A DNA stretch of 64,000 nt from Massariosphaeria phaeospora. Its lineage: Eukaryota; Ascomycota; Dothideomycetes; Pleosporales. The stretch's first letter is position 1; each line of letters opens with the position of its first letter. The notes beneath the pieces are model-generated. The model saw only the letters and a program-made list of their open reading frames with translations. It was not told the DNA's origin and searched no databases. Positions 55,390-64,000 of the stretch are shown here, one piece after another. Position numbers and translations under genes: made by a program. The stretch spans positions 496,001 through 560,000 of the forward strand of contig JAADJZ010000019.1 in NCBI GenBank assembly GCA_011032825.1, written 5' to 3'.

Positions 55390-55740
55390 ACTGGAATGCT
55401 GTAGAAATAGGCGCTGGAGGCTCTGTAGCGAAGGACGATCCTGGCAATCTATCGGTTGACTGTGTAGTGGCTGGAAGTTTGGTGGTAGCTTCTATAGTGA
55501 CTGCTAGAAGGCTTCTGAATTTGTTTGGTTTTGCTACGATTTGTTTAGCAATCATTAATAAGATGCTGAGCTGGGTAACTGACCGATCTGTGCTCTGTGG
55601 TAGAGATTAAGCAGGAACATACTGCAGGCGATTGAAGGGTACTGCAGAAGCGGGAGAATTAGACGGCGACTGTAAACAGATGCTAGAAGATAGGAGAATA
55701 AAACGAGTATACACTAATGGTGAATGTCTCTTATTGGAAA
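55390..55740 (-). pseudogene. Decayed tandem copy of the 5' end of the 660-aa gene
   Basis: On the minus strand, a hydrophobic stretch (VLFSYLLASVYSRRLILPLL) is followed by MFLLNLYHRAQI, then a GTCAGT donor (about 55575), a GCTAAAC...CGTAG intron end (about 55525) and KPNKFRSLLAVTIEATTKLP. This parallels VVLSYLYE...LLLHLNRRAQI, intron, KADSVRSPLAIDVEGAAPPP of the downstream gene, including the intron at the same codon and phase. The copy lacks a clear start and the remainder of exon 2. Confidence 0.55.
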
Positions 55741-55885
55741 ACTTTGTCAGACTGTACACATGCTGCGGTAATCCTTTCTTAAAAATTAGCACCATGTTAC
55801 GACTTTGCAACAATAATGTGCACCACTCTCCGCACGTCCTGATGATTTGGAGACGCAGCCTCGCTAGCTCCCATCTTTAAATATC

Positions 55886-57424
55886 TTAGTTGCTGCCCTG
55901 GATGATATATCGGTAGGCGTTGTTGTACCACATCCCATATTCTTCATCAATGAACTCCGGCGTCGGCACCAATCCCTTCCACTTATTCTCTTCCGCCTCA
56001 ACCAAAACTTTCGCGCCCAATTCCTTCATCCTCGTCTGCTCATTGCGCGCTTCTCCCTCATTGTACGTCGTAAACAGCGCCGGCACACCAGCCGCAACCA
56101 ACGCCACGATAGTAGGTTCCCAGTGCAACTTCGCGTCCTCACCGTCTACCCAGCCACTGTTGAACAGAACTGCCAGATCGGGTTTCCGGTATTCGGAAGC
56201 TTTCATGAAGTCGTGGTACACGCCTTGGTAAAGAGAGATGGAACGCTGTCGTCCATCTGCCTTGCACGTCGGACAACAGTCCACATTTTGTCTTGGGAGG
56301 TAATGGCCCTTGCCTTCGAACCCGCCTGGAATTTCCGGTCCGATCACCGTAGTATGAAGACCCCGGAGACTCGGTATGAGATGCAACATCTCCTCGAAGT
56401 TTCCTAGCGCGACGATTTCGCGCTCCGTACCGCCGACGATATGGACATTCAGTTGTGGCTTGTCCCAGCTGATATCTTCAAGAGCCGATATGATGGTCAA
56501 TGGCATGGTTAGATTATCTGTTGCGCACAGGAGAAACATAAACATCCTCTCTGCCTCGTCTTTCTCTATCGTTGTACCGTTCCTCGTGATTGCATCCTCG
56601 ATGCTGTTAAAGTCCAGTTTAAATTTCCCTTTAACTTGTGGCTTATCGGATATCTTGACAAAGTAATCATACCATCCTGCACAGTTTTTGAGAAACTTGC
56701 GGGTAGGGGAAGGAAATTGAGTGCATGTGACAGGTGCTCCTTTTCCGGTTTCTTCGAAGAAGGCGATGCGGAAGTTCTCGATACGGGCGAAGTTCTGATA
56801 GGCATCACATATGGAAGGCGAATGCTCGGGTGTGGGCGAGCAGTCGGCGCAGGAAAAGACTAGGCGGCATGCTTCGCAGCGGTGGAGCAGAGTTTTGCGG
56901 TTCGAGAGATGAATTGCGCTACGTCGACAGGATGCACAGTATGCTTGCGCTCTGTACTTCATCAGAACAAGGTTTCTTACATGGTAGTGGCGTGGACTGA
57001 CTGGACGATGTATCGCAGATCTTCGTCAGCTGGCGCCGCATTCCGGATGACACGAACGATGTACAACTGTATTCGATCAGCAGCCTCCTGTATTCGCTTT
57101 TCCCACTATCTCTCAACGCTCACTTACTAGATACGCGCGATACTCAGCCCATGTTCTCGAAGCTTGATACTTCTGTTCTTCAACCTCGTTGATCGTCTGA
57201 AAGATCTTGCAATGATTCTTGTGCATGAGTGACCAATCAAGTTTCTGGCACTTCTTCGAGCAGTAGTATGCCCGCCTACAGCCTGAGCATTTCAAAATGT
57301 CATCGGAAGGGCTGAAACAACGAAAGCAGAGGTTGCCGCGTATCGCGCTGACTGGGAGGGAGGGTACCTCACCGGCACCTGAGATGGCGGCGATACGCTC
57401 GCGATCTCTGCATTTATCTGGCAT
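55886..57424 (-). CDS. MYND zinc finger protein with MSS51-C-like domain
   Basis: Exon 1 is 57424-57128 (99 codons). It holds a complete MYND finger CFRCF...LKCSGCRRAYYCSKKCQ...HKNHC (Cys 33 onward), a protein-interaction module. The last exon runs from about 56956 to 55886 and encodes a second cysteine group (YCASC...RCEACRLVFSCADC) and a long domain (LNVHIVGGTEREIVALGNFE; GLHTTVIGPEIPGG; VLFNSGWVDGEDAKLHWEPT; VPALFTTYNEGEA) like the C-terminal domain of MSS51-type proteins. Yeast MSS51 is a translation activator for mitochondrial COX1, but fungal paralogs are uncharacterised. A middle exon of about 20-27 codons (57007-57066 or to 57087) is needed; the second intron (50-nt option 57006-56957) has weak signals. 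The total is about 475 aa. ATG 57424 is preferred over upstream non-ATG codons. Confidence 0.75.
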
Positions 57425-57985
57425 AATGAAGCAATGAAGGGGTCCCCGAGATGCAGTACGTACCGACCGATGCAGGTAAGTCGTGGAGGGGAAATCCACT
57501 ACTGATGACGTAATTATGCTAGTGTGCTGTGCTAAGCGAGCGCTTCACGCATCGGCGTGAGTTCGCGCAAGCAACCACTTTCTCGGTCCCGTCCCATCCA
57601 TCAGTTTATCCTTATTACACGTTTACAGTTTCATCTTATCCTTGTTCAAGTGTAACGTAAGTCCTTTGGAGTAAAAGCAGCTATTGTTTATCTTATAGTT
57701 TCTCTTATTGTGGGCCTAGATCAGGCTGGGACTACTCGCTATTCATCAGTAGAATCTCCTTATCCTTATTACACCTCGGCTTCGACGATCCTCACACTTC
57801 GTTCTCTATCAATTCTTGGATTGGATCGCATATGTCTCCTGTATAAAGCGCCAGAACACCTGGCTTGTGCAAGGCAGGATACTCACGCGAACGCTAATAC
57901 TGCAGGCGGAAATGTATGCGATGGTATATCCGGCGTGCGCATCACCGAACAACATAGACCCGGACGTCTTTCCTTATGCAGGGTC
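57425..57985. other. Intergenic region
   Basis: About 560 bp. CTTATCCTT units recur at about 57607, 57637 and 57758. A plus-strand frame of about 100 codons here has no protein-like features. Confidence 0.3.
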
Positions 57986-58575
57986 TCAGTGGAAAGCGCC
58001 TATGCAGGTACTTCGCTGTAAATGCGGCTGACTAGTCAAGACATAACTAAGCGTGTGAATATGCACACTCCGCGATACAAACATAGGAGAAGCGAAGATA
58101 GAGTCCGGATACATGTGAGAATCGTTGTTTTCGAACGGTTTGAAGTTCTCCGTGTCAGAGGCATCTGATAATGGAGAGCTGCTCATGTTGTCGCGTGCGC
58201 TCGAACCGCGCACTAGGAAGTTGTAAGGGGTCCCCAGCACCGGACTGCCATTCCTACCACTGCCGTTATTGATCGGGATCCTAGGGGCGCCATCCGGCAA
58301 AGTATCGCTGGGCTTTTTCAGTACAGCGATATGGCAGTTCTCGCATACGTGAGCATCGCCGCATCAGAGCCCAGGGTGCTGCTAGGTCTCCGGCCGCTGA
58401 AGCTGCTGCGAGCGGATTGAAAACTAGGAAATTCCGGATAGTTTGCGGGTAACCACAGCCTGATAGGTGGGGTCTCGAGAGGGGAAGTGAGGCCTGGCAA
58501 CTCAGTGCCATCCCTTTGACGACACAGACTGCTGCAAAAGTAGTGGTGGAGATGGTTACCCAGGCGTACTAACAT
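57986..58575 (-). CDS. Small protein of unknown function, 182 aa
   Basis: Exons 58575-58349 and 58307-57986. The intron (58348-58308) is only 41 nt but has a GTATGC donor, a TACTGA branch-like sequence and a CCCAG acceptor, and restores the frame. The product starts MLVRLGNHLHHYFCSSLC, continues Pro/Ser-rich (PANYPEFPSFQSARSSF), and has a Ser/Asp-rich second half (MSSSPLSDASDTENFKPFEN). No domain recognised; probably disordered. The 3' end is uncertain, because another intron (about 58076-58024) could extend it. A conserved 54-bp block lies 30 nt upstream of the ATG. Confidence 0.42.
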
Positions 58576-58604
58576 CCTATAATAGGGTTATTTGGTTTGT
58601 AGGG

Positions 58605-58658
58605 GACCATAAGGGGCACAGATTCGGGGCGAAATCTTGGAAACGGTGAATGCCAAGC
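58605..58658. promoter_or_regulatory. 54-bp conserved block, copy B, with CACGTGAC nearby
   Basis: GACCATAAGGGGCACAGATT...GGAAACGGTGAATGCCAAGC; pairs with 55248-55301. A CACGTGAC box follows at 58677-58684. It lies between the divergent starts 58575 (-) and 58892 (+). Confidence 0.6.
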
Positions 58659-58891
58659 GGGTCCATGTATGGCTATCACGTGACGTGAGGAAACTCAGGT
58701 GCGCGCGCCACAACTGGGCCGCGACTGCATTTTGAAGGGTTTGTGGAGCTGTAACACTACGTCAGTGCACACAGCAACTTGGTGACTTTTATTAGTCATC
58801 GCCCTCCCTCTCGACCATGATACATAAATCCCACTTTTCTTCTCCATTGCGTAAATGACGACACAACCATCGTGCAAGACTTCGTCGCGAA

Positions 58892-60285
58892 ATGGCTAGT
58901 ACCGGCCGCATTCCGTCAAAGAAAGAATTCTTCTGCAATGGCGTCTCGTTGTCTGAGTGCAGCATCTGTCGCCTACCATACGCCACAGACCACGTTTCAA
59001 TACGAATCAAAGCTTGCGGCCATACTTTCGGAGCATCCTGTCTAGAAGAGTGGTTGAACCAGCGCGGGTCGCAACGTACTTGCCCCGAATGCCGCCACAT
59101 TTTGTTCAGCTCGCCGAGGTTTGCTGCCAACCCCGGAGATCTCCGATTTCGACCAGAACCTCCGCCCATCACGCTGCTAACTACAATCGACGATGCGGCA
59201 GTTCAGGCTGTGGGAGATTTACTTCACGAGCTAGACTCATTCCTTTTTTCTCTCTGGTTGGGCATGTTTGACGATGACGACGATGGGCCAAGCAGTATTC
59301 CAGATGAGGAAATCAAAGCTTACATCGTGAAATCAATTGACGGTATGCCCTCAGAAGGTCACGAGGCCTATTTACTTGAAGGCCTGAAGGCGCATCTTGA
59401 AGGCGACACTCCTGATAACGAGCGCATAACCCGCCCAGTTGTATCATTGACACGATTCATGACTACAGTCGCGTCATGCTATGAGGATGACACATGTATG
59501 CACAACCCCATCCAGTCAATACTTCTAGCCTGGGAACACTTGCGGAGACCCACGCAGTTCGAGTTAACATGGGCGGCCTTTGAAAATGCAATAGAATCAG
59601 GCGACCAAGAAGACTGGAAGATGCTGTCCCTTTTCTCACGAATGGTAAAGCTGCTGGATTACGCATGCCCGGGCCAACCCGAGACGATCAACACGGAACA
59701 GGAATTCTCAGACGCTATTCGCAATATGGCCCGCGCATGGCCTGATCTGCCTTCTAATGCATTTCTCCGGAGGGCAGTCAAGGCCGCTATGAGAATCAGG
59801 ACACAGGGCTCCACCTTGGATGGCCCCGAGGATGCGCTCAAAAGCATCATCAAAAGCGCCTGGGATATTGGAGTGCATGATAATAGGAGTGATGCATCCA
59901 GCAACACCCAACCTGGACATGCGATACAGCAGCTGAACAGACTCCCGCAATAGCTGTCTCCGATACGACACTGCAGCAGAGTGCAGAGCAAATCGTCGCC
60001 AATCTCAATGCAGGAGTAGAGCCGAGCCACACCCCTGGGCCAACGGACATGAACAACGTCGAGCATCAGCAGGGCGCAGAACAAGCTATAATTGTTCCTA
60101 ACGCCGAACCACAGCAAAACCATGAGCAGACCGGGCAAGGAGCTGCGGAAAACGCTCGAGCCGTCACAACGGCCACGATAGCAGACGCTTTGGAGTTGCA
60201 AGAAGTCAAGAAGCTACTTTGGGCGATCCTGGTAGTCATCATCCTTGGCCGTCTATTCGACTTGTGGCTAAAGTTTGGTTCCTGA
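58892..60285 (+). CDS. Membrane-anchored RING finger protein, 441 aa
   Basis: Proposed exons 58892-59872 and 59941-60285. The 68-nt intron (donor GTGCAT, end GAACAG) is chosen to restore the frame; otherwise the first frame stops at 59953 (353 aa). Residues about 23-70 form a RING finger: CSIC, KACGHTFGASCLEEWL, TCPECR. The fifth ligand position is Gly (CGHTFG) instead of Cys/His, shared with the next gene. The middle is helical with an acidic DDDDDG run. The second exon is Gln/Ala-rich and ends in a single hydrophobic helix (LLWAILVVIILGRLFDLWL), consistent with a tail anchor. It may act as a ubiquitin ligase at a membrane; this is inference. ATG 58892 is the first in frame. Confidence 0.72.
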
Positions 60286-60845
60286 GCTACTGGCGAAAGA
60301 GTAGTGGGGCCGTTGTCTTTGGTCTTGGGATTTTCGCAAAGTTTGGCAATTCACATTAGTCTAATTTCGCATAATGGCAATATGGCAATATGGCAGGCTT
60401 GTTTTGCCAGACGAGAGATTGCCCGGCTTACTAGATAAATAGCATTAGATACTATTCGACGATAATCATCCAAGAAATGTTCTATACTGACTAAAGTGGT
60501 TTGATGACCGTGCCAATGAAATTGAATTCGGAACTCACAAGTGAAAGCCAAGTGTAAGTTGCGTCGACAACCCAGGTACATGGCCAAAAATCTCCTTTCA
60601 CCCCGAGAATTTACGTTGTGACCCACTAAAGACCGACTACAATCTTCGACAATCTTCCACGCGACAGTGAATGCCAGTCTCCACACATAATGCAGTGGCC
60701 CGAGCTCGCCTCCGCCGCTTGGCATATAAAACCCCTCCACCCACCCTTCTCATAGTCTTTCTCTTTCTGCACCACCCGCACCGCCCACCACTACCACCAA
60801 CCCCAGAAAGATCTACAATTCAACTGCCCCCGAGCGACTTCCACC
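60286..60845. other. Intergenic region with promoter of next RING gene
   Basis: About 560 bp. Contains tandem ATGGCAAT (60373-60389) and a TATA box at 60725. The last 100 bp are C-rich CACC/CCACC repeats, a typical pyrimidine-rich ascomycete 5' UTR. Confidence 0.4.
60725..60730 (+). promoter_or_regulatory. TATA box
   Basis: TATAAA, 121 nt upstream of ATG 60846. Confidence 0.5.
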
Positions 60846-62060
60846 ATGCCCCGAAGGCAACAGCCCCAGGCCCCCCAAGCAGGCGCCGGACGTTCAACGG
60901 CGGCTCGCAATACCAACACCACGGCCAACAACACCCTCGCACCCAGCAATGGCGTCATGCGATCGCGCAAGCAGTTCCTCAGGGACGGCATGGAGCCCGC
61001 AGAGTGCGCTATCTGCATGGAGCCTTATGCCGAGGGCCATATGCCGGTTCAGGTCAAGACTTGCGGGCATCAGTTTGGCGACAATTGTTTGGAGAAGTGG
61101 GTGAATACTGATGAAAATATAGGGGAGGGGACTTGCCCAACATGTCGGGGCATCTTGTACCAGTCTCTGTCTAGACGCAGAGATGCCTCCCCTCCTCCAG
61201 TCCCGCGGCCGGCCAGAACTGAACGCCGAGTCCCCAGTGCTGCTCGAGTTCCGGAATTCGGTTCAGTCCTGGCTCGGCTAAGTGTTTCGGGAGCTAATGG
61301 GTTCTTCCCGCGCTTCGGCGAGAAGCTGCATCAGTTTTTCTATCAAAAGACCGAGGCCTCACCTCATGAATGGAGTATATCCATCCAAGATATATTCCAT
61401 CAAGTGGCTTCCGATCTGCCGCGGGAACATCCCGACCGTGCGGTCCTACGCCCGTTGGTTGGTGGGACACGGATACAGAACCCGCTGCGGTCCGATTTCG
61501 AAAAGCTGGGGCGCAACATACTCAAGATCAGCATGCTATTCCCGACGTACACAGAGTTTTCCCCCAGTCTCCGGCGGGCGATCATCTTCACACGGGAGCT
61601 ACACACGTGGACAGGCTGCGACATGCTCCAAAGCGAGGCCATGGCACGCCGATTTGGCCCCCTCAATAACTGCTCCCCGCGTCCAGAAGTTCTGTATCTG
61701 ATACTCTGGCTCATGGAATACGACTGCAGTCGGCACGCAGATGCCAGCCGGCCCTATGGAACGTACGACGTGAGATTGATGTTCCACTGGCTTTATGCCA
61801 ACGAGCTGGACCAGGCGGACATTAGGCCCAGGCCGTATCAAGCGCATGAGCGTTTCCTCGCGCATGCAGCTCGTTTCTTCCGGAGAAGTGGTCTTCAGGA
61901 TCCGCGATCGGTAGACGCGCGTACGCGACGGCTTATGTCGACCGATAACAGTCTGGCGATCATCTCTCTGGATGTTCAAAGCCTGTGGAACGACAGCGAA
62001 GTTCGTGTACCGGCGGATTCGGTGCTGGATGCGGAGCCCATGGACATTGATGTGTGGTGA
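60846..62060 (+). CDS. RING finger protein, 404 aa
   Basis: Single exon; ATG 60846 in CCACCATG. A dis-ordered Gln/Ala/Asn-rich start is followed by a RING finger at about residues 54-100: CAICMEPY, KTCGHQFGDNCLEKWV, TCPTCRG. Like its neighbour, it has Gly where the fifth zinc ligand usually is (CGHQFG). Residues about 150-380 are helical without a known domain (FGEKLHQFFYQK; VLYLILWLMEYDCSRH; FLAHAARFFRRSGLQD). The C-terminus is acidic (EPMDIDVW). The RING layout and the position next to another RING gene suggest an old tandem duplication. Ubiquitin ligase activity is inferred from the finger only. It lacks the C-terminal membrane helix of its neighbour. Confidence 0.85.
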   Translation: MPRRQQPQAPQAGAGRSTAARNTNTTANNTLAPSNGVMRSRKQFLRDGMEPAECAICMEPYAEGHMPVQVKTCGHQFGDNCLEKWVNTDENIGEGTCPTCRGILYQSLSRRRDASPPPVPRPARTERRVPSAARVPEFGSVLARLSVSGANGFFPRFGEKLHQFFYQKTEASPHEWSISIQDIFHQVASDLPREHPDRAVLRPLVGGTRIQNPLRSDFEKLGRNILKISMLFPTYTEFSPSLRRAIIFTRELHTWTGCDMLQSEAMARRFGPLNNCSPRPEVLYLILWLMEYDCSRHADASRPYGTYDVRLMFHWLYANELDQADIRPRPYQAHERFLAHAARFFRRSGLQDPRSVDARTRRLMSTDNSLAIISLDVQSLWNDSEVRVPADSVLDAEPMDIDVW

Positions 62061-63585
62061 ATAGCAGTTTGGCATTGCACGATGGCCCAGACCTAACTAG
62101 GGATGCTACACCTGCTAGGCACGTCCGACGGAGCACCTCAAGTGGATGACGCTCGTTATACTCGTGTGAATACCAACCACGACTTGATACTGAGCGGAAC
62201 CGGTCTTTCTCCACTATTACCACTGCGTCATCTCCCCCGGTTGTTCCATCGGAAGCGCCTGGCAGGTGTACAACTTCCTACGCATAGCTCTCCGACCATC
62301 TCCGCACATCTACCTCTTACAAATCTCCCCGTTGTCGAAAATTCCGCGCTACACTGTAACATCAGCACGCCCACATTCATCATAACACCAACAGCTAACC
62401 CAGTCTAGACAGTAATTCGAGATAAAAGGTCTCGCGAGCTCAATGCGACGAGCTTCATTTGTTTTCTGCGAGAGCCGCGTGAGGCTGCGTGGGTGCTTCG
62501 TTCCGTGGAGCGCGCTATTAGAACCGTGGTTCGTCAGGATAACTGCTCTAAACTGCTCGTTTCTTTCTCCCCCTTGTCGTCATTCTACCCACACACACTC
62601 TGCTACTGCGAACAATCGGCTCAGAGACCGTTACGACGTGCGATTGTAGACTACTGCCTAGACAGCTGCGTTAGATGTGGGAACAAGCCAAACACATAGA
62701 AGGGGCATACCCACCATCAGCCAATGCAAACAACTTTGATCAAACAATGATAATACTATCTACTACCGCTACCTCCTACTACTGTGCCACGTGAAGCATG
62801 CCTAATAACTGCATCCAACGAACCTTTCCTCTTACAGACCGACCAAACGTTCGGAACGCCTTAAAAACCAGGGGAAATAGTACAGATATTCGGTCAAATC
62901 AGACCCGAGTTGAGTTGAGGCGAGCTGCGCTGACGCCTAGGGGGACTTGGGGATGTTGGCTGGCGCTAACTGCTAACCACTAGATAGATATTGCGAAGAT
63001 TTTTACAGCGAAGAAACGCCGCAGGTAATAATGAACAAGAAGTACTGAAGCAGAATTTACACCGCTAGCTTTGATTGAAGACGCCGAGCTATACCGTTCG
63101 GTGCGATGCGTTTGGAAAGGTAGTGAAGAGAGTCGTTGTTGATCTGACGTGATGACGTGACGTCCGATCAGAAATTTAGCGGCTGGCGGCTTCCGGTACT
63201 TAGCGGAAATATCTATTTTCCCGAGCCGCGTCGTTCCGCCCAACACACACCAGACCAGACCAGGCACACCGTCTCGCGCGCCGGCTCGTGTTGGCAACGA
63301 CGACGCTTCGCAGCCCGACCCGCGGACGCAAAAATTGCCCGACCGAGCCGCATCCTTCGGGCTTGTAGCCTCTCCCCCACCCCCCTCTGCCACGTTGCGT
63401 TGCTCGCCGCTGACTCCCGCATTGTATATATGTGGCCTCAGCTATAACATCTTACGGCGCCAACGCAACGCAACGCAACCCACTCGCTCGTCCCCTCAGT
63501 ACTCCATACCAGGGCTAGCTACCTCTCGGCCGCCAATCCACGCCCTCAAATCCGCCCCACGCACGCACGCACGCACGCACGCACG
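62061..63585. other. 1.5-kb intergenic region
   Basis: No convincing gene. The right end is the promoter/5' UTR of the UPF0303-like gene and contains CAACG repeats (about 63458-63478), TATATAT at about 63424-63430 and an ACGC microsatellite (63559-63585). Confidence 0.35.
63559..63585. repeat. (ACGC)n microsatellite in the 5' UTR
   Basis: About six ACGC tetramers directly before ATG 63586; upstream at about 63458 a CAACG pentamer repeats four times. Confidence 0.85.
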
Positions 63586-64000
63586 ATGCTCGACTCGCTG
63601 CCCTCGCCCACGCGGTCCCTCCACGACCTCGGGCGCGAAGAGCGGTCCTTCACCTTCGCGCACTTCACATGCGAGCACGCGTGGGTCATCGGCAACATCC
63701 TGCGCAACGCGCTGCGCACGGCCGACGCGCCGGCCATCATCCACATCTCGCTGACGTCGGAGCAGACGCTGTTCCACGCGCCCAGCATGCCGGGCATGAT
63801 GCCGGACACGGAGACGTGGGTGGCGCGCAAGCGGGCCACGGTGCTGCGCTGGGGCCACTCGACGTGGTACATGAGCAGCAAGTTCGGCGGCGACGAGCGC
63901 GCGTTTGTGGAGTACTACGGCCTGGGCAATGGGGATCGCGCGCGGTATACGTGTGAGGGGGGCGGGTATCCGGTGTTTGTGAAGGGCGTGGAGGGCGTGG
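63586..64000 (+). CDS. UPF0303 / HbpS-like (DUF967) protein, 3' end outside window
   Basis: The first 138 codons are present and open to the window edge. The family hallmark pattern is clear: FTFAHFTCEHAWVIGNILR near the N-terminus, IIHISLTSEQTLFHAPSMPG, then ETWVARKRATVLRWGHSTWY, KFGGDERAFVEYYGLG, and GGGYPVFVKGVEGV at the end. This matches YBR137W-type UPF0303 proteins of the HbpS-like heme-binding/degrading superfamily; bacterial HbpS binds heme, but fungal members are uncharacterised, and yeast YBR137W associates with the GET pathway. The GGGYPVxVKGVEGV loop is the most conserved part. Very high GC with heavy C/G at third positions, unlike most of the window. ATG 63586 is the first in frame. 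Confidence 0.9.
   Translation, partial: MLDSLPSPTRSLHDLGREERSFTFAHFTCEHAWVIGNILRNALRTADAPAIIHISLTSEQTLFHAPSMPGMMPDTETWVARKRATVLRWGHSTWYMSSKFGGDERAFVEYYGLGNGDRARYTCEGGGYPVFVKGVEGV

Overview
The window reads as nuclear DNA of a filamentous ascomycete (Pezizomycotina; a Dothideomycete is my best guess, from general resemblance only). The evidence is: monocistronic genes on both strands; about 30 short introns (41-113 nt, mostly 47-60) with GTAAGT-like donors, CTAAC/CTGAC-like branch points and YAG acceptors; start codons in CCACCATGG-like contexts; two pogo/Fot1-type DNA transposons with TA target duplications; and stop codons in one transposon that look like repeat-induced point mutation (RIP). 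There are no bacterial operons, no rRNA, no CRISPR array and no convincing tRNA.

Left third (1-23 kb): a partial low-complexity gene (-), a TauD-type 2-oxoglutarate dioxygenase (+), about 2 kb without a supportable gene, a protein with a 22-residue tandem repeat (-), a 1013-aa coiled-coil protein (-), and an RWD-RING protein (+). The 3' end of the RWD-RING gene carries one copy of a 33-bp direct repeat. The second copy lies 2.06 kb downstream, and the segment between holds an HD-domain (cyanamide hydratase-like) gene and a possible 55-aa membrane protein. Then come a mitochondrial APH/AIM9-like phosphotransferase (-) and a PMC1-like Ca2+ P-type ATPase (+).

Middle (23-42 kb): an intact 1.93-kb pogo-like transposon, an F-box-like gene with one uncertain frame junction, and two large low-complexity genes on the minus strand. 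One of these (32.8-36.2 kb) is a single reading frame broken by one in-frame TAG. Next are an isopenicillin-N-synthase-type dioxygenase (-), a second 2.13-kb pogo-like transposon whose transposase frame is broken by four TAG codons, and a short-chain dehydrogenase (+).

Right third (42-64 kb): a possible conserved gene (-), a cyanovirin-N homolog (+), a decayed transcription-factor-like gene (+), a GNAT acetyltransferase (+), a 1492-aa low-complexity protein (+), a 660-aa membrane-anchored coiled-coil protein (-) next to a decayed tandem copy of its own 5' end, a MYND/MSS51-C-like protein (-), a small unknown gene (-), two RING genes (+), and the 5' part of a UPF0303/HbpS-like gene (+) cut by the window edge.

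I see no classical biosynthetic cluster. The unusual part is accessory in character: large, poorly conserved Ser/Thr/acid-rich proteins sharing D-[VIT]-x-M acidic motifs, interleaved with transposons, tandem repeats, partial duplications and frame breaks. Exon coordinates below come from reading splice signals and reading frames by eye; no RNA evidence or database search was available.
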